Positions 1-6,389 of a DNA stretch of 7,863 nt are shown here, one piece after another. Location of the stretch: positions 1 through 7,863 of the forward strand of contig DUZC01000093.1 of assembly GCA_013349735.1 (NCBI GenBank), given 5' to 3'. Origin of the DNA: Rhodospirillaceae bacterium. GTDB taxonomy: Bacteria > Pseudomonadota > Alphaproteobacteria > Rhodospirillales > Magnetospirillaceae. The notes below the pieces were generated by a model that saw nothing but the letters and a program-made list of their open reading frames with translations, made no database searches and was not told the DNA's origin. Numbering within the stretch: position 1 is the stretch's first letter; each line of letters opens with the position of its first letter. A program made the translations under genes and the position numbers.

Positions 1-1124
1 GTGGCAATGGACGAAGGAATTCGCCAGATTGGGTTCATCACCAGCGAGGTCATTTTGGCGTGCAAGGCCGGGGTCGGATGTTCGGGGTCGCCGACGATGA
101 CCCGCATGCTTAGAACGGCTTTGCCTCCTTCCACCACTTCAAGCCAGGCGCCAGGGACATTGACAACGATATGGTTCGGTTCCAGACGCGCGGGCAGCCA
201 GCGCCAGCGTTCCATATTCACGGCGACCTGGCGTGCCCGTTCAGCGGCTGAAATATTCATTGTCTGAACGGTTTGCCGCCCTAAGACCCCGTCATCATTA
301 AGACCATGACGACGCTGAAATAATTGCACCTCGCTTTGTAAGGCTTCGTCATAAAAATTGGGTTCTCCAAGCGGTGCGGCGTCCAGACCGGCAGCTGCGA
401 GCCGCTTTCTGACATCGAGGATACGGTCATCCAAGGCCCCCGGCTTGATCGGGGGGCCAGGGGGCACTTTGGGCCAATCGCCGGCGGCGGCCACCGCTTT
501 GAGTTCGACCAGCTTTTGGCTCAGGAGTTGATAGCCCGCATAAAGAGGGCGCAATTCCAGTAGAGCCGTTGGCAGTTTTTTTGCGTTTTCATTCAAGAAC
601 TCCACGGCATCAAAGGCCGGCACGGTCAAAAACCAATCTTCTTCAATCTCGGCAGGGTCGATCCGTTGGCCTCGCATTGCCATGGCATAGCGCAACAGGC
701 CGTCGGTCAGCAGAAGATCCCGTTCGGCCAGCCCCGCAGCACTGTTCGTTTGAAGCAGGGACTTTAGTGTGTTCAGGTGAAACGAGCTGACCGGCAGTCC
801 ATCCGCCTCGGCCCCGGCGAGAACGGCCAACAGGGCCTCGGTCATCTCGCTCCAGGCCGAGTGCCAGCCGCGCCGTTGATAAAAACGGCGCAAAGGTTCT
901 GCGTCCAGAGTCTCATTCCGAACACGGATTTCACTGCCGCCTTCGCCGAGCCGCTGCTGAATTTCACCGGCAATCAGATCGGTCGAGGAGGCCAAGGGGA
1001 CGGCGGCTTGTGCCACTTGTCCCGATATCAGCAGTACAAATAGACAGGCTGTCCAGACTATCGATGTTTGAATAGGCAAAGAGCGTAAGGGGCGCACTCT
1101 GAATCCTTTGTTCATTATTGCCAT
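1..1124 (-). CDS. YcbB-type murein L,D-transpeptidase, N-terminal part (truncated by window edge)
   Basis: This is an open frame of 374 codons running off the left edge, so the C-terminus is missing. Residues about 20-41 form a hydrophobic stretch ending in AQA-A, a signal peptide or signal anchor, which places the protein in the periplasm. Residues about 55-215 resemble the helical scaffold of YcbB-like enzymes (LRRFYQRRGWHSAW, then DGLLRYAMAMRGQRIDP). Residues about 228-290 form a PG_binding_1 module (VQLFQRRHGLNDDGVLGRQT). The YkuD catalytic domain starts near residue 317 and shows the typical MTSLVMNPIWRIPSSIA stretch; the catalytic HGC motif would lie beyond the window. Family members make 3-3 cross-links in peptidoglycan using a catalytic cysteine. 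The ATG at 1124 was chosen, but an in-frame ATG at 1115 is equally possible because neither has a clear Shine-Dalgarno. It lies 82 bp downstream of the MFS gene on the same strand and may be read through from it. Confidence 0.88.
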   Translation of the reverse strand, partial: MAIMNKGFRVRPLRSLPIQTSIVWTACLFVLLISGQVAQAAVPLASSTDLIAGEIQQRLGEGGSEIRVRNETLDAEPLRRFYQRRGWHSAWSEMTEALLAVLAGAEADGLPVSSFHLNTLKSLLQTNSAAGLAERDLLLTDGLLRYAMAMRGQRIDPAEIEEDWFLTVPAFDAVEFLNENAKKLPTALLELRPLYAGYQLLSQKLVELKAVAAAGDWPKVPPGPPIKPGALDDRILDVRKRLAAAGLDAAPLGEPNFYDEALQSEVQLFQRRHGLNDDGVLGRQTVQTMNISAAERARQVAVNMERWRWLPARLEPNHIVVNVPGAWLEVVEGGKAVLSMRVIVGDPEHPTPALHAKMTSLVMNPIWRIPSSIA

Positions 1125-1206
1125 ATGATAACGCTGACATAGGGGATTGGCAGAGTAGATTCAGCACTGTAACCGAGGATTTTAAGAATGGATTGAAGGG
1201 CCGTCA
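1125..1206 (-). other. Short intergenic gap between MFS gene and L,D-transpeptidase gene
   Basis: These 82 bases separate two genes on the same strand. I see no strong stem followed by a T-run that would act as an intrinsic terminator for the operon upstream, and no convincing -35/-10 pair for the transpeptidase. Cotranscription is therefore possible but not shown. Confidence 0.4.
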
Positions 1207-2376
1207 TCACAGACTATGTTGGTTCGTTCCGTTCAGGTGGCCGGCAGGGTTTCTCAGGTTCAAAGCCAAACCCAGACCAATTGCAGCGAGGCCACTCATC
1301 AGGAGGAAGGCCTCGCCGCCTAAATTCTGATAGAGCGGTCCGGCGGCCAACATCCCGAGCCCTGGTGCCAGACCAACGGTGACCGACGAGTAAGTGCTTT
1401 GGGCGCGCGCCGATAAATGGGGTGGCGCGCTGCGGTTGATGAAATGCATGGCTCCGAGATGGGTCGCCCCGAATGTCAGGGCATGCAGCATCTGGACCGA
1501 GGCCAGTATCCAAGGATCGGTTGAGGCGGCCAGGACGCTCCATCTTAGGATACCGGCAGCGCCGGCGGCGACCATCAGCCATCTTGGGCCGAGCCTTAAA
1601 ACCAAACCGCCACCGAACGCAAATAAGGCCACTTCGGCGATCACACCTTCACCCCACAAGGCACCGATGATGCCGCCAGACAGGCCGGCTGCCCGCCAGT
1701 GGAGCGTCGCGAAGGCGTAATAAATAACATGGCTGACCTGAAGGCAGCTGGTCGTCGTCAAAAACATTATAAACGGACGGCTGCGCAAAAAGGGGGGATG
1801 GTCCTTGCCGTCATCGGGCGCTGAAATCCTTAGATCAGGAAGCAGAGCGCAGGATCCGACCAGTAAGAGTTGGGCGCAAAGAAGGCTCCAAAATATAGCG
1901 CTTGGCGCAGCCTCGACCAGCGTTAGTCCACCAATGCCGGACGCCGCGATAAAACTAAGGGAACCCCAAAGGCGAACCCGTCCATAGTCCAAACGGTGGC
2001 TTACCGAGCACAGCATGGTCAGACTGTCCGCCAAAGGCATCATCGCGGAAAAAGCGCCGCCATGAATTAAGGTGATGATCAGTAACAGCGGAAAGCCCTG
2101 GAAAGGGGCAAACAGGGCCAGGGCCAGGCTGCTGATCATGGCCAGTAGCAAAAGCGGTCGGCGCCGGTCGCCGCGTCGGTCGACGTGATGGCCGATCACT
2201 GGGTTGCTGATAATTTTGGCCAGATAAGCGCAGGCCAATAACAGGCCAATTGCGGTTGGGTCCAGCCCCTTATCCGAAAGATAAAGGGGCCAAAATGGCA
2301 ATTGGATGCCAATTACCGTAAAAATCGCGCAGTAAAAAAACGATAGGCGCAGGGAAAGGGAAAGGCGGTCGTTCAT
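1207..2376 (-). CDS. MFS transporter, HcaT/PPP-like (MFS_1_like family)
   Basis: This 389-residue protein has about twelve hydrophobic segments and almost no soluble extension, the normal size for a major facilitator. The N-terminus (FFYCAIFTVIGIQLPFWPLY), the loop 2-3 motif GHHVDRRGDRRRP at residues 62-74, DYGRVRLWGSLSFI at 130-143 and SHVIYYAFATLHWRAAGLSG at 215-234 resemble the HcaT-like group, annotated as 3-phenylpropionate transporters. The group is broad and many members have no known substrate, so the substrate here is unknown. The start ATG at 2376 overlaps the stop of the carbamoyltransferase-like gene by ATGA, with only a weak GGGCGGA directly before it, which points to translational coupling. 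It is the last of the three tightly coupled genes, so its substrate may relate to the upstream glucan and carbamoyltransferase proteins; this is inference. Confidence 0.88.
   Translation of the reverse strand: MNDRLSLSLRLSFFYCAIFTVIGIQLPFWPLYLSDKGLDPTAIGLLLACAYLAKIISNPVIGHHVDRRGDRRRPLLLLAMISSLALALFAPFQGFPLLLIITLIHGGAFSAMMPLADSLTMLCSVSHRLDYGRVRLWGSLSFIAASGIGGLTLVEAAPSAIFWSLLCAQLLLVGSCALLPDLRISAPDDGKDHPPFLRSRPFIMFLTTTSCLQVSHVIYYAFATLHWRAAGLSGGIIGALWGEGVIAEVALFAFGGGLVLRLGPRWLMVAAGAAGILRWSVLAASTDPWILASVQMLHALTFGATHLGAMHFINRSAPPHLSARAQSTYSSVTVGLAPGLGMLAAGPLYQNLGGEAFLLMSGLAAIGLGLALNLRNPAGHLNGTNQHSL
2373..2376 (-). promoter_or_regulatory. ATGA stop/start overlap, carbamoyltransferase-like gene to MFS gene
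   Basis: The TGA stop (2375 to 2373 on the minus strand) shares bases with the ATG start of the MFS gene (2376 to 2374). Such overlaps typically allow terminating ribosomes to restart, keeping the output of the two genes linked. Confidence 0.85.
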
Positions 2377-3449
2377 TCCGCCCGTTCAAGGGACGTCGCC
2401 GCGACCCAGGCTTGTCCAAGGCAAACCCCCGGATCTCCCGCCGAGACCTTGATCGGCAGCAAGGGATAAAGCGCCTGGGCTTCCAGGGCGTCGGTCAGAC
2501 CTTGGCGTAATATTTTGTTGAAGAAACAGCCACCCCCCATGGCGATGTGACGGATGCCATGGGTTTCGGCCGCCTGGGCAGCCCACTGGGCCAAGCCGGC
2601 AATCAGCGTTCCATGAAACAAATCCGCGCCCACCTCAGCAGAGTCCAGATGGCTAAGGGCGTCTAACAGCGGCAGGAAATCCAGCACGCCGTCGTGAAGA
2701 GTCCAGCCGTCGGTCAGGATTTTTGGTTGGCGGACCATGGCCTCCAGAGCCATCGGGGCTTGACCTTCGAAGAGGGCGACCGGGTGGATATTGAGCAAGC
2801 CACAGGCGGCGTCAAACAGACGCCCGGCACTGCTGGTGAGAGGACAATTGATGGCGCGGCTAAGAATTTCCGCCAAATGAACGGCTTGCGCCTGTTGCGC
2901 AAAGCGCCCCGCAATTTCTTGCGCGCGTCCCAACCGATGCAGACTGGCCGCTCCCATTCTCCAGGGCTCCCGGGCGGCTCTATCACCACCGGGTTGGGCC
3001 ATCAGGGCAAGATGGCCGAGACGCTGGAACGAAGGACCGTCAACCCACAGCAATTCGCCACCCCAGGACTGATTGTTCGGCCCCAGTCCAAAACCATCCA
3101 GGGCCAGACCGATTACGGGGTGGCAGATCGCATGTTCGGCGCAAATCGCGGCAATATGAGCATGGTGGTGCTGTACGGCGAGGGTCGGCAGGCCCTGGGC
3201 CTGGGCCCACCTTGTTGAATAAAAGTCTGGGTGCAGGTCATGGGCGATCAGACGTGGCTTTCGCAGCATTTGCGTCTGAAAGGCGGCCAAAGTCTGTTCA
3301 AAGCCGAGGATGTCCTGGGGGTTGTCCAAATCCCCAATCGGCGTCGAAAGGACAGCTTGGTCCGCTTCGATAAAGCAGACGGTGCTCTTAAGAAAGGCGC
3401 CGACCCCAAGCACAGCATTCATGCGGCGGGCTAAGGGAAGGGCGATCAT
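2373..3449 (-). CDS. Stand-alone HypF C-terminal (Kae1-like) carbamoyltransferase domain protein
   Basis: This 358-residue protein matches only the C-terminal Kae1-like domain of HypF, which normally has about 750 residues. Visible family motifs are GVGAFLKSTVCF (15-26), GDLDN (39-43), DLHPDFYSTRWA (71-82), VQHHHAHIAA (92-101, with the H94-x3-H98 metal pair), LALDGFGLG (115-123), WGGELL (129-134), PGGDRAAREPWRM (153-165), TSSAGRLFDAACGLL (205-219), FEGQAPMALE (227-236), GGGCFFNKIL (305-314) and GDPGVCLGQAW (338-348). The acylphosphatase, zinc-finger and YrdC modules are absent, and the upstream DNA is another gene, so this is not a simple frameshift. HypF transfers a carbamoyl group from carbamoyl-AMP to HypE for NiFe-hydrogenase cofactor assembly. 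Without a YrdC module this protein would need the adenylate from elsewhere or do something else. No hyp or hydrogenase gene is nearby. The start at 3449 overlaps the ndvB stop by ATGA and has no Shine-Dalgarno; M10 at 3422 is an alternative start. Confidence 0.85.
   Translation of the reverse strand: MIALPLARRMNAVLGVGAFLKSTVCFIEADQAVLSTPIGDLDNPQDILGFEQTLAAFQTQMLRKPRLIAHDLHPDFYSTRWAQAQGLPTLAVQHHHAHIAAICAEHAICHPVIGLALDGFGLGPNNQSWGGELLWVDGPSFQRLGHLALMAQPGGDRAAREPWRMGAASLHRLGRAQEIAGRFAQQAQAVHLAEILSRAINCPLTSSAGRLFDAACGLLNIHPVALFEGQAPMALEAMVRQPKILTDGWTLHDGVLDFLPLLDALSHLDSAEVGADLFHGTLIAGLAQWAAQAAETHGIRHIAMGGGCFFNKILRQGLTDALEAQALYPLLPIKVSAGDPGVCLGQAWVAATSLERAE
3446..3449 (-). promoter_or_regulatory. 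ATGA stop/start overlap, ndvB-like gene to carbamoyltransferase-like gene
   Basis: The TGA stop of the glucan synthase (3448 to 3446, minus strand) overlaps the ATG of the next gene (3449 to 3447). No ribosome binding site is visible just upstream, so expression of the second gene probably depends on translation of the first. Confidence 0.85.
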
Positions 3450-6142
3450 GCCGCGGAGGTTGGCGATAGAGGCTGGGTTCGCAGACGTTTCATGATGTTC
3501 TCAGTGGGTAACGCCGACACCATGGCGGTAATCAGGGCCGCAAAATAAGGGATGGATTGTACGGTCAGAACCAGAGCCCAAAGCCTGGCGTCAAGATCGC
3601 CCCAGCCTTTGGCAAACAGGATCAGCCCGGCGGAAATCCATTGCGAAAGCATAAGAATGGTTTCTTCGGTCGCCATCAGGAAGCCGGCACTCCAGGCGGC
3701 TTTGTTTTCGCATTTTGGCGTACGCAGGAACGGAATAGTTTTGGTGAAGACGCCTTGCCACATGGCGCGGCCGATGTAATAGGTCAGCCCCATTCCGGCA
3801 ATGGCCGCCCCCACCCTTTGGCGCCAATTGCATTTTACCCGGGTTGTATAAAGAAACAGATGATGCACGAGCTTGGCAACAAAAACGCCGACCGTTGGCA
3901 TGACAAAAATAGCCAAAGGAAAATCGAAATCCCGCGGCCAAAAGACCAGGCCAACCGTCCAGATCACCGATAGGACGGTGAAGAGCAAATAAAAGGCGTC
4001 GGCGAACCAGGGCAGCCAACCGGTCAGGAAATGATATTTCTGACCGGTACTGAGCCCGGTATTGCGGAAGGGGATAAGCGAACGCCAATGCCCTTTCAGG
4101 ATTTGGCAGGCACCGTAGGCCCAACGGAATCGCTGTTTTTTGTAAGCGGTAAAATTGTCCGGGGTAAGCCCATGGCCGAACCGGTGATTGAGATAAACCG
4201 ATTCATAGCCATGTTCTAAAAGGCGCAGCCCAAGTTCGGCATCCTCAACGATGGTCCATTCCGCCCATTTTCCGGTTTCCTCCAAGGCAACACGGCGGAT
4301 CAGCGTCATGGTTCCATGTTGGATGATGGCGTTGTCTTCGTTGCGGGCCACCATGCCGATATCGAAAAACCCGGCATATTCCCAATTGATGGATTCCTTG
4401 AACAGGTCATTTTCCCATTCCCGATGGTCTTGCGGCGCCTGGACCCAGCCAACTTTGGGGTTTTCAAAAAAGGGAACAAGGACTTTCAGCCAGTCGGGGG
4501 TAACCTGATAATCGGAATCGATAACACCGATGACTTCAGCCGCCGGATCAGTTTGGGTCAAGGCAAAATTCAGAGCGCCTGCCTTGGCGCCGGGCCATTT
4601 ACCCAGATGGTAAAAGCGGAACCGTTCGCCCAATTGGGCGCAATAGTCCTGAACCGGTTTCCATACTTCGGGATTCTTGGTGTTGTTGTCCAGTACCAGT
4701 ACTTCAAAATTGGGATAGTCGAGCTGCCTGAGGCTATCCAGGGTGAGCTTTACCATTTCAGGCGGTTCGTTGTAGCAAGGCAGATGCAGGGAAACCAAGG
4801 GATAATGCGTGCTTTTCGGCGCGTTTTCCGGGGTAAAACGGCGACGCATTTGACGGGCCCAGGTCAGTTCCGTCAGTTCGTAGCCTGCGATAAGCACCAC
4901 GACCAAAAGGATAAACTGCGCCGGCATTAGGACCGAATACATTAATTCCGCGGAAGGCGCGAAGTCGCGGATCACGGGAACCGACATGGTCCAAATCACT
5001 AAAGAGGCGGCGAATTGCACTAACACGGCAAAGAAGATCTTGCCGCGGGTTTTAAGGTGCCCCCAGTTGAACAGAAGCCACAAGACCGGAACAATTGCCA
5101 GGACCGAGGCGGCCAGCGCCTGCACCGGCCATTGCTTGACTTCAATGACGGGGTCGATCATCGAAAATTTTGGATTGCGGTCTGCGTCCCAGACACCCCA
5201 ATGGGTGCCGACCGACCACTCAAAAGCTTTTTTCCAAGGTTGGTCAAAGGCCTCAATAATATTGTAATCGATCGCTTGCTCGGTGGCCGCATTAAGAAAA
5301 CGGCGCAGGAACAAAGCCTGATTGATCACCGAAGGCTCGGCTTTGCCACGGGATTTGCCGGCCGATGGCCATCCCACTTCGGCAAGCATCACATGTTTGT
5401 CGGGGTAAACACTGGCCATATTATTATATTCGCCCAACACGAAATCTTTCGAGTCCTCGGCTGGGATGCCCTCCCAATAGGGCAGAACATGAAGGGCAAT
5501 GAAGTCTACTTCATTGGCAAGATCGGGATGGGAAAGCCAGACGGAAGCCGGTTCGGCGGTGGAGACCGGCAAATTGACCCGGGCCTTGACCCGACGGATA
5601 TAACGGATCAGCTGTGTAACCGTGGTTTGCCCGGTCAGGATCGTTTCGTTGCCGACGATGATGCGGTCGATGTTCGGATTATTCCGGGCCATTTCGATCA
5701 CGCCGTTAATTTCTTCTTCATTGGCCGTCAGCGCCCGCATTTGCGCCTGATAGGCTTTCGTCTCGTCGCCATTCATATCGCCAGGCGCTTTATCAAGCCG
5801 CAGATTGGGATCAGACAGAGACCCCATCAGCCAGGCGCCTGCGGTCACGTGCAAACCGTATCTATTGGCCATGGCCGGGATGCGCTGGGTCATCGGCTTG
5901 GCATTATAAAGGCGGATGGAGTGGACAGTCGGCGCGACAAGAGCCAGATCACGATCAATAGACTCCGGTGGTGGTTCACGGTCCACCAGAGCATCGTCAT
6001 CCTTGCGATAAGGGCTGAAAGATATGCTGTTGATTTCACCATGCCATTGAACACCGGATTGTGGCCGGTTCATTAACCACCACACGCCGACATTGCCGAG
6101 AACGATGACCAAGAGAACGAGCAGACCGGAAAAACGGCGCAT
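3446..6142 (-). CDS. ndvB: NdvB-type beta-1,3-glucan synthase: GH17 transglycosylase fused to GT2 glucosyltransferase
   Basis: This 898-residue inner-membrane protein has a signal anchor (residues about 5-23), a periplasmic GH17 module (about 33-330), three membrane spans (about 338-359, 368-390 and 400-422), a cytoplasmic GT2 module (about 447-690) and about five further spans to residue 877. GH17 acid/base is probably E166 (VGNE) and the nucleophile E255 (AEVGWPS). GT2 residues are intact: D485 (VLDNN), D542-x-D544 (IDSDYQV), E633-D634 (EDAELGLRLL) and Q670-RFRW. GT2 should polymerise glucose from UDP-glucose and pass it through the membrane; GH17 modules of NdvB proteins are known to elongate, branch or cyclise beta-1,3-glucan. 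This is the Bradyrhizobium/Pseudomonas NdvB type, not the unrelated Sinorhizobium cyclic beta-1,2-glucan synthase of the same name. Four spans before GT2 fit a cytoplasmic N-terminus and active site. Lead gene of a three-gene operon. The ATG at 6142 directly precedes the signal anchor; upstream is A-rich with no classical Shine-Dalgarno. Confidence 0.92.
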   Translation of the reverse strand: MRRFSGLLVLLVIVLGNVGVWWLMNRPQSGVQWHGEINSISFSPYRKDDDALVDREPPPESIDRDLALVAPTVHSIRLYNAKPMTQRIPAMANRYGLHVTAGAWLMGSLSDPNLRLDKAPGDMNGDETKAYQAQMRALTANEEEINGVIEMARNNPNIDRIIVGNETILTGQTTVTQLIRYIRRVKARVNLPVSTAEPASVWLSHPDLANEVDFIALHVLPYWEGIPAEDSKDFVLGEYNNMASVYPDKHVMLAEVGWPSAGKSRGKAEPSVINQALFLRRFLNAATEQAIDYNIIEAFDQPWKKAFEWSVGTHWGVWDADRNPKFSMIDPVIEVKQWPVQALAASVLAIVPVLWLLFNWGHLKTRGKIFFAVLVQFAASLVIWTMSVPVIRDFAPSAELMYSVLMPAQFILLVVVLIAGYELTELTWARQMRRRFTPENAPKSTHYPLVSLHLPCYNEPPEMVKLTLDSLRQLDYPNFEVLVLDNNTKNPEVWKPVQDYCAQLGERFRFYHLGKWPGAKAGALNFALTQTDPAAEVIGVIDSDYQVTPDWLKVLVPFFENPKVGWVQAPQDHREWENDLFKESINWEYAGFFDIGMVARNEDNAIIQHGTMTLIRRVALEETGKWAEWTIVEDAELGLRLLEHGYESVYLNHRFGHGLTPDNFTAYKKQRFRWAYGACQILKGHWRSLIPFRNTGLSTGQKYHFLTGWLPWFADAFYLLFTVLSVIWTVGLVFWPRDFDFPLAIFVMPTVGVFVAKLVHHLFLYTTRVKCNWRQRVGAAIAGMGLTYYIGRAMWQGVFTKTIPFLRTPKCENKAAWSAGFLMATEETILMLSQWISAGLILFAKGWGDLDARLWALVLTVQSIPYFAALITAMVSALPTENIMKRLRTQPLSPTSAA

Positions 6143-6145
6143 GTC

Positions 6146-6154
6146 TTTTTTTTT
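6146..6154 (-). repeat. A9 homopolymer in the ribosome-binding region of ndvB
   Basis: On the coding strand of ndvB nine A residues lie three bases before the ATG, in the place where a Shine-Dalgarno would be expected. Purine-rich context (AAG before, GAC after) may help ribosome loading. The tract could vary in length by slippage, but nothing here shows that it does. Confidence 0.6.
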
Positions 6155-6218
6155 CTTAAGGAGCTGTCACAAGGAACACAAAACAACCGGTCGCAGGCGC
6201 AACCGTGAACGACGGCAA

Positions 6219-6248
6219 ACTATAGCGGAACCGCGTCTTTTTTGTCGA
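6219..6248 (-). promoter_or_regulatory. Candidate sigma70-type promoter for the ndvB operon
   Basis: On the minus strand TCGACA (6248-6243, five of six matches to TTGACA) is followed after 18 bases by TATAGT (6224-6219, close to TATAAT). Transcription would start near 6212 and give an untranslated leader of about 70 nt before the ATG at 6142. The spacer contains the inverted repeat GCGG-AA-CCGC (6225-6234), which could bind a regulator; that part is speculation. Confidence 0.45.
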
Positions 6249-6389
6249 GATGTTCAAATGCGTCATTGCCAGGGATCGAACGGGATTGGCGTTTGCGCCG
6301 AACTGGTGCATTTATTCGAGCGACGGCGTTCCAGTCAGGACGATTCGATGCCGGAACGACTTGTTTTGATGGGTGAATGATCCGATGGA

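Noticed and set aside
1..267. Plus-strand open frame at the left edge
   Set aside because: The minus strand there encodes the PG-binding and early YkuD part of the L,D-transpeptidase with clear motifs; the plus-strand frame is a shadow.
2694..3218. Plus-strand open frame of 174 codons opposite the HypF-C-like gene
   Set aside because: The minus-strand reading carries the conserved HypF motifs throughout this stretch; the plus-strand product resembles nothing.
2373..3449. Interpretation as a frameshifted or truncated hypF pseudogene
   Set aside because: The frame is intact from the domain boundary to a normal C-terminus, internal motifs are conserved, both ends are ATGA overlaps with neighbours, and no remnant of the N-terminal HypF modules is found upstream.
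5057..6076. Plus-strand open frame of 339 codons opposite ndvB
   Set aside because: It lies wholly antisense to a gene with complete GH17 motifs, its translation shows no recognisable domain, and it reflects codon bias of the real gene on the other strand.
6093..6380. Plus-strand open frame of 95 codons spanning the divergent intergenic region, ending 10 bases before the binding-protein ATG
   Set aside because: It begins antisense to the ndvB start, has a low-complexity Arg-rich product, no ribosome binding site, and crosses the likely ndvB promoter. A leader peptide is not excluded but has no support.
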